This document shows positions 50,506 through 61,299 of a DNA stretch of 64,000 bases, piece by piece. Within the stretch, counting starts at the first letter, position 1. Each line of letters starts with the position of its first letter. Under the pieces are notes generated by a model. It was not told the origin of the DNA, did no database searches, and was given only the letters and a program-made list of their open reading frames with translations. The position numbers and the translations under genes were made by a program. The stretch spans positions 22,197,720 to 22,261,719 of the forward strand of contig NC_079331.1 of NCBI RefSeq assembly GCF_029931775.1, given 5' to 3'. The DNA is from Euleptes europaea (Eukaryota > Chordata > Lepidosauria > Squamata > Sphaerodactylidae).

Positions 50506-50736
50506 CCAGCGTGGTATAGTAGTTAGGAGCGGTGGATTCTAATCTGGAGAACCGGGATATATTTTCCCACTCCTACACATGAAGCCTGCTGAGTGACCTT
50601 TGGCTGGTCACAGTTCTCCACATTCTCTCAGCCCTACCTACCTCACAAGGTGTCTGTTGTGGGGAGGGTGATAAGCCGCTTTGAGACTCCTTTCAGTAGA
50701 GAGAAGTGGGTATAAAACCCAACTCTTCTTCTTCAC
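50506..50736 (+). mobile_element. Family A SINE, internally shortened
   Basis: CCAGCGTGGTATAGTAGTTA to ACCCAACTCTTCTTCTTC; part of the body is missing. Downstream of DIS3L. Confidence 0.82.
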
Positions 50737-50755
50737 TGATACTCCAAGTGCTGAG

Positions 50756-50816
50756 GAAGAAGCCCACTCTCATCAGATCTCAGAAGCTAGGCAGGATTGG
50801 CCCAGTTAATACTTAG
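50756..50816 (+). mobile_element. 5S-derived SINE head fragment
   Basis: CTCATCAGATCTCAGAAGCT and what follows match the 5S-like head; the rest was replaced by a CR1 end. Confidence 0.6.
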
Positions 50817-50817
50817 A

Positions 50818-51198
50818 ATCATAAGAGTTGGAAGGGACCACCAGAGTCATGTAGTCCAACCCCCTGCACAACGCAGGAAATTCACAACTACCTCCCCCCC
50901 ACACCCCAAGTGACCCCTATTCCATGTCCAGAAGATGGCTAAGATACCCTCCCTCTCATGATCTGCCTAAGGTCATAGAGGTGGTGAGCGCTCCTTCCCT
51001 GGAGGTTTTTAAGCAGAGGCTAGATGGCCATCTGTCAACAATGCTGATTCAATGACCTTAGGCACATCATGAGAGAGAGGGCATCTTGGCCATCTTCTGG
51101 GCATGGAGTAGGGGTCACTGGGGGTGTGTGGGGGAGGTAGCTGTGAATTTCCTGAATTGTGCAGGGGGTTGGACTAGATGACCCTGGTGTGATTCTAT
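50818..51198. mobile_element. Two CR1 3' ends, head to head
   Basis: 50818-50985 is antisense (AGAGTTGGAAGGGACCACCA), and 50983-51198 is sense (AGGTTTTTAAGCAGAGGCTA to TGACCCTGGTGTGATTCTAT), joined near GGTGGTGAGCGC. It lies between the 3' ends of DIS3L and TIPIN. Confidence 0.75.
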
Positions 51199-51243
51199 GT
51201 ATTGTTATCCTCCCTACACTTTCCTTTGACGCTGCATAACAAC

Positions 51244-51343
51244 CAATTTTCCTTTCTGAAGGTTATTTCCAAACTTTATTGTAACCACCAGTACAATTTT
51301 CCTTTCTGAAGGTTATTTCCAAACTTTATTGTAACCTTATTTG
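51244..51343 (-). terminator. TIPIN: TIPIN poly(A) region, tandemly duplicated
   Basis: A 50-base unit is repeated head to tail (51244-51293, 51294-51343). Each copy carries AATAAA on the - strand, at 51275-51280 and 51325-51330. These are the best candidates for the TIPIN 3' end, giving a 3' UTR of roughly 490-540 bases. Confidence 0.6.
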
Positions 51344-51809
51344 TACAAAATAAGGGACAGTACAAAATGACACAATGCGAAAGTTTTTTAAAATACATCA
51401 TCATTTGGATTCAGTTTTTCAAAGGCAGTGGTCAGCATCCAGGTGTAGCTGAAAGAGATTAAGGCTGTTACTTCAATTCCCCCAGTTTCAAGTTATGCCA
51501 GTAGAACTATAAGAAAAAAAACCCAAAAAAAACCACCCACTAACCCAGTTTCTAAAGCCAGGTGTGCAAGAGAGAAGATGGAGCCGCAATTCAGAATCTG
51601 CTTTCTTACTTACGACAGCTAGTAAAATGGCCCAGTGAGAGCATCCAAAGTTGATCCAGTAAGAACTCCATGCTAAAAACCCAAAACTTCTCAATATCAA
51701 GGAACGGTGGACTTCGCTACCACTCCTTCAGGGTGAAAGGGGTCCTTAAAACCCTTAATCCCAAACAGTTGAAGGTCATTTATCATCATCTTCCTGTCCA
51801 CACTGCATC

Positions 51810-51919
51810 TCAGTCAGTAGCTTCAAAAGGTAAGCCTTCTGTTTCTACTACAGTCAGGTCATCTCGTTCCTGAGAGGGCATGCCATCACATTCTTCATTT
51901 GGCTGGGTCGCAAACAGCT
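51810..51919 (-). CDS. TIPIN: TIPIN exon 8 (last coding exon)
   Basis: Acceptor TTGATAG|AGC. Codes [20 protein letters not shown] to PFEATD then TGA (51812-51810). Matched by splice phase and position more than by strong similarity, as this tail is poorly conserved. Confidence 0.85.
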
Positions 51920-54900
51920 CTATCAAGAAACAAAAGATACTGACTGCATCAGCATGTCTAGTAACACCTTAAAAGACATAAGATTTTATTCTAGCATCAT
52001 CTTTTGTGAACCAGAATCCAGCGTGGTGTAATGGTTAAGAGCGGTGGACTCTGATCTGGACAACCGGGTTTGATTCCCCACTCCTCCACATGAGGGGCGA
52101 AGGCTAATCTGGTGAACTGGGTTGGTTTCCCCAGTCCTACACATAAGGCCAGCTGGGTGATTTTGGACTAGTCACACTCTTAGCCCCACCTACCTCACAG
52201 GGTGGGTGTCTGTTGTGGGGAAGGTGATTGTAAGCTGGTTTGAATCTTCCTTAAATGGTAGAGAAAGATGGAATATAAAAACCCACTCTTCTTCAGAGAC
52301 GTCCAGCTCCTCATTAAGCAGACATTTATGTAGAAGTTTGTTAAGTCCCTACTGTTGCGTTAATTTTCTAATCTCTTGATTTGATTGCTTAGGCGCCTAC
52401 TTTCCAGGCTAACTCATTCTCAAGCAGAGATCCCAACAGTGAGGACTTCTACAGGAGCTGAATTAACAACAACTAGAGCTTAAGCGAGCGGCCTGACCCT
52501 TTCGATTTATTTCAAAATGCACTTATCCCAACTCTCCCTTCAAGCTGGACCAAAGACAGCTTACAATAAGTCACAACCACTGGACATGACAATACACAAA
52601 TCATTATAAAATGTTACATTCTTTAAGAAGTTATTTTTCTTCACTTGGAGGAGGGTGGGACTGAGCACCTGGTCTTACCCAGCCCTGGCTAGAACACATT
52701 TTCTCTCTCCCCCCACCCCCATGGAATCATAAACAACTGAGTTATAAGCCTTTCACTGTAGTGCAAACACATCATTTTACTGCTATGTATATATCTAAAA
52801 TCTAACTAGACCAAGAGATTTCCCACAAGAAGAAGAGCTGGTTTTTATATGCCGACTTTCTCTACCACTTATGGAAGAATAAAACCGGCTTACTTCTATA
52901 TGCCACTAAAGCATCAGGACAATGGAAGTTTCAATATTTTTTTAGAACTGGTATACCAAAATACTACCACAAATACTCTCTATTCGCACTTAAGAACTTA
53001 CCATTTTCTTGTGATTGACTCTTAAGCTGCAGTTTTGCTTGTCTTCTTTCAAGCGCTATCCGTTTGTTCCTTTCAATTCTCTGTCGCTGCTCCTCTGTTA
53101 GAGTGGCACTTTGAGATGCAACCATTTCTTCTCTTGCATTCTGGTCCTCAGAAAAAACATCTAGTTCTTCAGTAGCTGTATTAAGTTGGTTGCTTTCACC
53201 ACCATCACCTGCATGGGAAGCACAAACTCTTTACGGGTACTTTCCAGCCACACTGTACACCTCAGCTGAGCTATAGTGACAACCTGCTTCCAAACAAGCA
53301 TACTTCAAGACATACTACCCTTTGCGTTTCACTTCCTTGTCAGAACTAGCAAAGTCAAATATTCACTCGTTTCACATAATAGTAAAATACAGCTAGAAAT
53401 ATAACTTTATATGAAAGTGCAAAGAAGTGTATATATAGTTTAACAAATTAACAAATCAGAAAGCAATGTGAAGCACAATCAAGTATACAGTGTGCAGTAT
53501 CAAAACTGAATTAATCTTTTCCTAATCTTGAACTGTTGTGTTATTTACTACTAGTGTATGGAGCCATCGCACAGAAAATCTGATTACTTGACAGACCCTG
53601 TCGGCAGGAACCATCTAGTTAATGTATGTGGCTGCAGAGGGGATGCACTGTATTGCTAACAAATGCAGCCTATATTCATTGCAGCCACAGTTATCTGGAT
53701 TGGGGAGGAGGCAGAAAGGAAGGCAAAATAATAGAAGCTTTAAAGCTTTTGAAGCTTTTCACGGTGTGGAGTACAGAAACTGAATTGCCCCTCTACTCCA
53801 CGTTCTAACCACATCTAACTGCGTGCTTCATGGGAATCAATAAGGGAGTCTTTGATAGCTGAGAGGTTTTTTTACTCAGAAGGGGGTCATGAATTTCATC
53901 ACTGCTGATACAACTGCAGTGCTCCCCAAGAGAGAGAAAAGTTTATTAGGAACATGCAATTACAGCAGTTTACCTAATTATTGGGGGAGTTTGGTATCCA
54001 CGATACAAAACACATTCTGTGTAAACGTATTTGTAGCCCAAGGGCAAAACAAACGAGTTCGACACCCCTGCTTTAAATTAAGTGCCATCAAGTTACAGCC
54101 GACTTGGGGTGACCACTTGTTCAGAGGTGGTTTCCAATTGCCTGCCCATAATAACCCCAGACTTCCTTGGGAGTCTTCCCACCTGAGTACTAATCAAAGC
54201 CGACCCTGCTTCGCTTCTGAGATTTGTCAAGCTTGGGCTGATCTGAGCTATTCAGGCTGCTGTTAAAAAAACCTTACCTTGCAGGCTGCAGGGATTTTCG
54301 CGAGGGACCAGGCAAGACTGCTACATGAATGTAGCCATTTTTCACAAGAGTGCATAAATCAGGGGTGTCAAACTCATTTGTTAAGAGGGCCGAATATGAC
54401 ATAAATGTCACTTGTTTGGGCCATGCCTTGCGAGCCCAGATTGGGAGCAGGATGGGGTGGCTGCCTCGGCTGGCTCACAGGCCGGATAAGAGTTCTCAAG
54501 GGTCTGGATTCAGCCCCCGGGCTGTATGTTTGACACCCCTGGCATAAAAGTTCAAGTATTAACAAGAGGTAAGGATGCAGTGCTAACGTGAGCAACCGCT
54601 AATTCTCCAAGCAAACGGCAGAAAAGAACGCATGCCTTCGTTACCTGTGAAGTCTTCATGCAAAATGGGCAGATCAAGTCTAATTCGCTTTAAGCACGTC
54701 TAGAAATGATAAGATGTTTGGTTTATTACTGGTCAGCATCTCCTCCTGATTATATTTGGGCTTTCGATTAAGCATAGTTTTTTCCCCTCAAAACAGACGC
54801 AGGTAATGCTCACCTGGACTTCTTTTTTGCTTCCCAAACACTCCACTCTCTCAACAAAATCTTCAAACTGAAGTTTGGGGTACAGTCTGTGAGCCCAGTG

Positions 54901-57056
54901 CTCCATGCGCCTCATAATCATCTTCAAGTCTGCTGCCTGAACATGAGAACATGGTACTGTTACAACTGCCTGTTCAGCAAAAAACTGGGCACACTCACTT
55001 CCAGAAAGGTTCTGGCTACTTTGGTAGCCTTAAACATTTATTAGTTTAGGATTGCATCTCTGAGCTGTAACAGGGTAGCTGGATTTTTTTTTTAAAAAAC
55101 CCACTTTCACAGAGACATGGGCAGTAAGCAAAAAACTTGCAAGCACAAGCAATAGTTTAATGTATCACTAAAACCTGTCCAGGCCATAAATACATAGTTA
55201 AATGGAACCCAGTTACTCAGCTGGTACATTTATTACAGGGGAATACTGCCTTCTCAAACAAAAATATTTTGTTGTTGCAAAAAAATGCTATTTCCCCAGG
55301 TCTAAACAGTTTGAAGTGCTCTGTGGAATGTGATTATCAAGTGCCTATTACATCCCTGGAGATGCAACCCATGCCCCCATTCTATACTGTTTTTAAAAAT
55401 ATATGTTTAATGTTCTCTCTCAGACGCTCACTCCAACACTCATCCTTTCAAACATACTGCACCTTGAGTTTCACCTTTCTGGTGCTTGAATGAATATTTC
55501 CATGCTTTGCTTTTTAAAACCGTCAACTTAGGGATAACCTTCTGAGCGTATGCCTTCAGCTTTGAGGCACGATTCCTTCCCGCAACCCCATGATGTTATA
55601 ATAAAATATATGCTACTAGAACCCTTGCCTGAAATGGTCTTGGGGGGAAAGGATGAGTCAGTGTGAATGTAGATAATTTCTCCAGCACTGAAGCAAACTC
55701 TCTTCCTTGCCTCAGCTTCCTTTATACAGCTACCAGTTAAAATACCAAATGAACGCATGTAGTCAGTTTTGTGCAACCAGCATCACAAGAGTCGCAAGCC
55801 ACACACACACACAAATGTTGGTAATCAGAGTCTCCCTCTTCGTTGACAAAGGACTTCATAATGGAATGAACTGGCTCCAGCATTGCTTAGACTTCAGAAT
55901 ATGTAAGATGCACACCATGGCTACAAAGATCAAGAGAACAGTTCTAAGCATGACTTACCTCATGCCCTTTACCTTTGAATTTTACATCATCAAACATATG
56001 CCGCAGAGCTGGCAGTCCTCGCTCTGAAATTAATCTGTGAATGTTAGAAGTGTCTCCAATTACTTAAAATATTTTTCACTAATAGTTTTTCCTTCCAACT
56101 CCTTGAAATCCAATGTGTACAATAGATATCTCTTTCTCAATACAGCCCCCGCCCCCGATTTTGATTATTCTAAAGGAGTCAAAGGTGCTACCCAGCTCCG
56201 AAGACCAGAATTTCTTATACTAGGATCTGGGAATCTCTGGTAGTCCTCTGATATTCCAGGGGATCTGCAAGTCCCTTGTAAGGATCAAGGGTCAACACAA
56301 ACAGTGTTTTCACATGCACTGAATAATGCACTTTCAATCCACTTTGGTGACTGTCCACAAGCGAATTCTGCTGTGAGATCAAAGGATCGGGGGAAAAGGC
56401 TCAGACTCAATCTGCCCATTTGGCTGCATCTCAAAGATTTAGCACAAGGACTCTAGCACCACTCAGATGCTGGAAATGGATTCCTCCTCCTATTACATAC
56501 AAGTAAGTGAGTATGTGCATGCATGGAGAATTAGAAACATATTACCTTTGAGCATCTAGTTTAGGCACTGGCTTTCTAACACCTTTCCCAGTAGCCATGA
56601 AGGAATCCTTGGTTTGCGACGATTTCCCCCCCACTGGCTCTGGAAAATAAACACAATGAAAATGGAAATGCAAGCCAACACAGAATGAACTGTTCACCAT
56701 AATAAATATTGCTATATAAGATATGCAGATAGATAAGACAGATGCACTGGTAGCCTGAGATTTAGGCTTTTGCGAACTGTTACCTCTAAACTGAATTATT
56801 TTAGGAAACACAAAATAAACAAAGCATCTCAAAGCCACCATCTTAGCAGAAAGTAATTTTTCCTTAAGGCTTCAACAATGCATGCAATATGCATTCTAAT
56901 CTTACTACAAGGTTAGCATTGGAAACAAGTGACTAGGGTACCTTCTTCATCATCTCCCCCTGGGGACTCTGGGGGAGGTAGAGGTTGAAACTTTTCATCC
57001 TGGGTGTGTTCATAATCAGGAATGTCAAACAAACTGCCCTCTCCTGGATCCATCAT
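51810..57056 (-). CDS. TIPIN: TIMELESS-interacting protein (7 coding exons)
   Basis: Partner of TIMELESS in the replication fork protection complex; needed for fork stability and CHK1 signalling, and binds RPA. Seven coding exons on the - strand, all GT-AG with fitting phases, give 780 nt, 259 residues plus TGA (human 301 from memory; the difference lies in the variable C-terminal half). The protein opens [17 protein letters not shown]. The Swi3 domain spans about 62-147 ([54 protein letters not shown]). [20 protein letters not shown] at about 185-210 is the RPA-binding helix. The ATG chosen at 57056 lies 23 bases inside exon 2, and exon 1 is non-coding, as in human. It faces DIS3L tail to tail, 2.1 kb between the stops. 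Confidence 0.96.
52017..52296 (+). mobile_element. Family A SINE
   Basis: CCAGCGTGGTGTAATGGTTA to AACCCACTCTTCTTC. In TIPIN intron 7, antisense to the gene. Confidence 0.85.
52297..52828. other. TIPIN: TIPIN intron 7, unassigned
   Basis: No repeat recognised with confidence; 52500-52620 (CACTTATCCCAACTCTCCCT) looks like an old SINE tail. Confidence 0.35.
52829..52893 (-). mobile_element. Family A SINE tail fragment
   Basis: Only the 3' tail (AGAAGAAGAGCTGGTTTTTA) remains, close to TIPIN exon 7. Confidence 0.7.
53002..53208 (-). CDS. TIPIN: TIPIN exon 7
   Basis: Acceptor CATGCAG|GTG, donor AAATG|GTAAG. Acidic segment ([12 protein letters not shown]), then the RPA-binding helix [20 protein letters not shown] (155-223). 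Confidence 0.94.
53209..54041. other. TIPIN: TIPIN intron 6, unassigned part
   Basis: No gene or clear repeat. Confidence 0.4.
54077..54263 (-). mobile_element. 5S-derived SINE
   Basis: Antisense copy starting AAGTGCCATCAAGTTACAGC and ending in the 5S-like head (CTGAGATTTGTCAAGCTTGG). In TIPIN intron 6. Confidence 0.8.
54360..54541. mobile_element. hAT-type element in TIPIN intron 6
   Basis: Inverted ends CAGGGGTGTCAAACTC and ATGTTTGACACCCCTG. 8-base duplications GCATAAAT (54352-54359) and GCATAAAA (54542-54549). Non-coding. Confidence 0.85.
54645..54699 (-). CDS. TIPIN: TIPIN exon 6
   Basis: Acceptor TTTCTAG|ACG, donor CACAG|GTAAC. Codes [18 protein letters not shown] (137-154), the end of the Swi3 domain. 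The intron after exon 5 is only 114 bases. Confidence 0.94.
54814..54936 (-). CDS. TIPIN: TIPIN exon 5
   Basis: Acceptor GTTCAG|GCA, donor CCAG|GTGAG. Phase 0, 41 codons (96-136), with [19 protein letters not shown] and [10 protein letters not shown]. Confidence 0.96.
54937..55958. other. TIPIN: TIPIN intron 4, nothing seen
   Basis: Apparently unique AT-rich intron; a short CACACACACAC run at about 55801. Confidence 0.4.
55959..56034 (-). CDS. TIPIN: TIPIN exon 4
   Basis: Acceptor TTCACAG|ATTA, donor TGAG|GTAAG. Codes [20 protein letters not shown] through KGHE (70-95), Swi3 core. Confidence 0.95.
56035..56545. other. TIPIN: TIPIN intron 3, nothing seen
   Basis: Apparently unique intron sequence. 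Confidence 0.4.
56546..56639 (-). CDS. TIPIN: TIPIN exon 3
   Basis: Acceptor TTCCAG|AGCC, donor CAAAG|GTAAT. Codes [13 protein letters not shown] then [11 protein letters not shown] (39-69), the entry into the Swi3 domain. Confidence 0.93.
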
Positions 57057-57079
57057 CTTTCCACCAAAGCTGTTTTGTC
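56942..57079 (-). CDS. TIPIN: TIPIN exon 2 (first coding exon)
   Basis: Acceptor TTTTGCAG|GAC on the - strand; ATG at 57056-57054; donor GAAG|GTACC. Codes residues 1-38, acidic and proline-rich ([16 protein letters not shown]). Bases 57057-57079 are 5' UTR. Confidence 0.93.
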
Positions 57080-57685
57080 CTGCAAAAGAACACCATAAAG
57101 TTATTTTAAAGGACTAGGATGTAAGGGAAGAGAGGCAGTAAAAGACTGACCACCTAGACAGAGACAACTTTCAAAACAGTTTGTGGAACTTCTCTGCTCC
57201 TCTTTCACACACACCCCAATTCAGGACTGAATTCAAAGGTAAAGGCAGGACCTGTAATTTGGCAAACCCACCCAGGTTTAAAGAATGGACCAACCCTGTT
57301 CCTTTGCTTTTTACTAGTTCACGCGAACAATCAATTATTAATGAAAACTCTTGGGTCTTTATAAGTAGTACAGCACAAGCTGCATTTCAGCCTTCAACTT
57401 TGGTGAGCTACAGAATAGCATTTTAAAAAATATGTCAAAATGGACCTAAAACAAGATGAGATTTCTTCCTCCCCTTTCCTTTTACCCTCTCCTAAAAAGA
57501 ACACCTAACACCTTATCACACCGATTTTTTCCCTTCCAAGGAACTCGGCATCTTACAAATCTCTCCAACCCTCCTTTTTATCCTCACGACAACCTTTTTA
57601 GTAGAGTAGGCCAAGAGAGATTGTCTAGCTCAAAATCCCCCAGTGAAGTTCATGGCTGAGTGAGAACCTGTAACATGATCTAGAG
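57080..57685. other. TIPIN: TIPIN intron 1, unassigned part
   Basis: CACCGATTTTTTCCCTTCCA onward (57500-57660) resembles an old SINE body; otherwise nothing. Confidence 0.35.
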
Positions 57686-57835
57686 CAGGGGTGTCAAACA
57701 CGTGGCCCGCAGGCTGGATCCAGCCCCTTGAGATCTCTTATCCGGTCCGTGAGCCAGCCAAGGCAGCTCCCCCACCCCCATCTGGTCTGGCGGGCCTACA
57801 GCAGACTTGCCAGCTGAAACAGCCCCTCCCCACAA
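57686..57835. mobile_element. hAT element fragment
   Basis: Starts CAGGGGTGTCAAACACGTGG, the same family as the copy at 54360. The other end is not found. A third remnant is the end GTTCGACACCCCTG at 54057-54070. Confidence 0.6.
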
Positions 57836-58046
57836 GGTGTCAATGACCAAAGACTGTTAAATAAAAGAAAATGCTGTAAGACTTATAGGTTTAAGCATGT
57901 TTATACTTTAAGTTAAAAAAATGTAAAAATAATATCATTAATTGGCTTTGCCTGTGTTCCATAAAATTTAATGCCAGGTAACGGTATCTCCGGTACCTGG
58001 CATTCAATTTTATGGAAGCTGGGTACCCAAGGTTGGGTGGGATGAT

Positions 58047-58545
58047 CCAGCAGGGCCTTTCTTATGTTCTTATGGAGAACAGGGCTATCCATGGCTACTA
58101 GTCATGATACATTCCTATTATCTCCAGTAACAGAGGAGCATGCCTATTATATTGGATGCTGTGGAACACAGGCAGGAAAATGCTGCTGCAGCCATCTTGC
58201 TTGTGGGCTTCCTAGAGGCACCCGGTTGGCCACTGTGTGAACAGACTGCTTGATGGGCCTGGGTCTGATCCAGCAGGGCTTTTCTTATGTTTTTATGGAG
58301 AACAGGGCTATCTTTGGCTACTAGTCAAAATGGCAACTAGTCATGATGCACACCTATTGTCTCCAGTATCAGAGGAGCAGGCCTATTGTATGAGGTGCTG
58401 TGGAACACAGACAGGATAAATGCTGCTGCAGTCGTCTTGTTTGTGGGCTCCCTAGAGGCACCTGGTTGGCCGCTGTGTGAACAGACTGCTGGACTGGATG
58501 GGCCTGGGTGTGATCCGGCAGGGCCTTTCTTATGTTCTTATCACT
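58047..58545 (+). mobile_element. Tandem CR1-type 3' ends
   Basis: Two to three 3' UTR units in a row, each with TACTAGTCATGATGCA-type text, GGTGCTGTGGAACACAG and ending TCTTATGTTCTTAT. In TIPIN intron 1. Confidence 0.75.
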
Positions 58546-58821
58546 GCTGAACCACAGAAGCCCCACCTCCCTCCCACACACCCACCCCGGGGCAAGCTTC
58601 CACTGAAAAAAGGTCAGGCCTACACATGGAGCGGACTGAGGAGTTCTGAACGGTCCCCCGTGTAGAGATCATCCAATCAACAATACTTTTAGAAAAGCAG
58701 CTTTCCCGCCCAGCCCTCTCCTCGCTGCGGTTGTTTCCCACATGCGAGCCCGGGCCTCCGCCCGCAGTCTGGAACCGGAGGCCAGCCGCCCCCTCCCGCG
58801 AGCCCCCCAACCCAAACTAAC

Positions 58822-58890
58822 CTTCTCCACTGGAAGCAGCTGCAAAAGGGCCGGCGAGGATAAGACGGCGCCGAATTTAGCGGAGTAAGA
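58822..58890 (-). other. TIPIN: TIPIN non-coding exon 1 (start approximate)
   Basis: On the - strand a CpG-rich leader ends GAGAAG|GTTAGT, a fair splice donor, just downstream of a CCGGAAGTGG ETS site. No in-frame ATG is needed. Intron 1 would run 58821-57080. Confidence 0.6.
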
Positions 58891-59160
58891 ACCACTTCCG
58901 GCGCGGCCGCCAACCTCCCTCAGAAAGGACCGCCCACTTCCGCTTTAAGAGAAACAAACAAGGAGGGATGAAACCGCGCCAAGCCATCGAGGGGACGCGA
59001 CTGCGCGTGCGCTTAAAAGCGTAGGTGGCGTACTCTCGCGAGAACTGGAGCGCGTTCTTTCCTATAGTCTTCACTGAAGGAGAAGTCTTTGTAAAACATA
59101 TCAATTCTAGTGACGCCTTCTTTCCGGCCTCGCTTCCCCCAGTCTTTGCGCATGCGCGCT
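58891..59160 (-). promoter_or_regulatory. TIPIN: TIPIN CpG-island promoter
   Basis: CpG-rich block. Seen directly: ETS-type CACTTCCGG at 58893-58901, ACTTCCG at 58936-58942, the palindrome TCTCGCGAGA at 59034-59043, and a perfect NRF1-type site TGCGCATGCGCG at 59147-59158. These are typical of TATA-less housekeeping promoters. The last two lie 140-270 bases upstream of exon 1 and could also drive transcription on the + strand. Confidence 0.7.
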
Positions 59161-59249
59161 CTGCCTCCCCCCCCCCTCTCCTATCTGTGATTCGCAGCGA
59201 GCGCATTTTTACCCGTTCTTTTTTTTGGCGCCAAAACATTCCTGAGGGG

Positions 59250-60359
59250 AACTGAAAGAAAAGTAATGTTCTGACAGCCCTTCCTCGTTCCCTTCCAGTT
59301 TGCTTTCTCAGTGTAACCACATCACCAAAGCCAAATCTTTATTACAATTAATACTTTTTTATAAAGGTTTATTGTGAGGGACATTTAAAGATGGTTCCTT
59401 TGAGATATACCACAGCCCCAGGGTTTGAGAGCTGGAACCTTTTCCAGCGCTCAGTTATAGCGATTCTATTCGTTTGTATATGACTGGCTATGTGCCGTAT
59501 TAATAAATTACTGACTGACGCTCAGTAATAATGAGATTTTTTTTTGTTCTTAACCGGCGGGACATTTTGGGGACGGACCCTGAAGAGGGCGGGGTTTGGG
59601 GAGGGACTTCAATGCCATAGAGTCCAATGGCCAAAGCGGCTCAGAAAGCACTAGTGACCATTACACAGCCAAGAATCAACTTCTAGACTACTATGTAGCA
59701 TTAAGAAATAACAAGGCTGAAGAAGCCATCTTTGGTGAAAGCGTCAATTACCTGGAAGACGTTTCCTTCTGATATTAAGGGTCAGCTTGGTCCTCCTTTG
59801 AATTACCTGCAGCCCATGGCCAGCGGATTATAGAGTCTGATTCCATATAGGGACCTCATCAAAAATCTACAGGAATCCTCTTCACCATTTGGACAAGCTC
59901 TTACAAAGACTGATATTATAACTGGAAAGTCTTTAGACTCAGAGAGAAACATTAGACGTAGATTTTTTGTATATATGTTCCTTGACCTTGTTCATTGATA
60001 TTTGTTGTACTATGTTCTCTTGTTTGACTATCGCTCACTTGTAGATATTGCTTGCACTACTTTTTGTATTGACTTCTCACTTAGAATATATGTGTAGAAC
60101 TGAGCATAGTGTTGATAATGTTTGCTTAGCCAACTTGTATCGCGCTGTGAACTGTTTTGCTACTACCTGGCAGTTGGCAACCCTAGCCACCACCTCTCTA
60201 GAGACCTGCTTGAGGGAGCTCCCAAAATAAAAAAACAATACCATAAACTCTTTAAAAATTAGGATTAAAAATAAACATAGCATCAAAACAATGTTCAACA
60301 GACTAAAACATCATGCCTAAAATAGTTGTCAGGCTAGCTTAAAAGGATGTTGGTAATCC
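59250..60359. other. Upstream of TIPIN, no gene
   Basis: Contains a family D fragment (59563-59650). The rest is AT-rich with no recognised frame; no MAP2K1 exon 1 is found. Confidence 0.4.
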
Positions 60360-60482
60360 TAGCATGGTATAGGGGTTAGTGAGCCAAACAGACTAGAACC
60401 AGGGAAATCTGGGTTCAAATCCCTGCTCTACCCAGGAGCTCAATGGAAGACTTTGGGCCAGTCAGTCACTTTCTTGCGGCGG
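60360..60482 (+). mobile_element. Family B SINE, 3' truncated
   Basis: TAGCATGGTATAGGGGTTAG with B box GGGTTCAAATCCCTG; stops after GGGCCAGTCAGTCAC. Confidence 0.7.
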
Positions 60483-61299
60483 GGGCATGACATGTTCATA
60501 CATGTTCTGAACCAGGGGTCTAGATGCAGAAAACGATCCAAGGTCCTCTACATCCAGTGTAGCCTTCACAGCAAATAGTCAATTCTACCTTTAAACTTTG
60601 AGTGTGTACACCTCATATTAAATTTCTTATTTCAACTTTCCCCAGCTACTTACATTATCCTGCTTTGTTTCCTAATCACTGGCCTGATATATGGATCTAT
60701 GTTGTACATTTCTGTAAAGTTTCCCAACGCAATCACAATTTGTTGCTTATATTCATTCAACACTTTTAATTTAATTAGGTTGGCGCCATTATTCTTATTT
60801 ATGGGAATCCTGAAGATAAGTGTAGTGCTTCTATTAGATCCAATTTCAGGAGTGGTTCACTGTGCTTTTTGTAATCAAGGAATAGCAACACAAGTCAAAT
60901 ATTAACCCAGAAAGTCATGTTATAACATATATTGGGGGAAAGCACTCATTCACACCAACTCATCAGTAATTCTTTTTTTTTTAATACCTCTCCCCTAGAC
61001 TCGGTATGGTTTATGGCAGAGTCACCAACATAAGTCTCCAAACAGCTTGCGATCTCTGTTGAATTCCATTAGGATTATTCTAAATAAAAACTGTCGTTAA
61101 ATCTTTTTCAAATGCTATTCTATAATGTGTGTTGGCCATTGTATAATGTGGCAAAAGGAGCCAAGCTGTTGGCAGGACAGAAAAGGCAATGTTTTGGGGT
61201 CAGCTGGCACCAGGGTATAACACCAGAAATTGCTCCCAGTCTTATGCCTTGGTTTACCTGGTAGCGCTAGGATAAGATCATTTAAAAAAATGAAAAATT
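60483..61299. other. Intergenic, nothing recognised
   Basis: AT-rich, no exon-like pattern. Confidence 0.4.
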
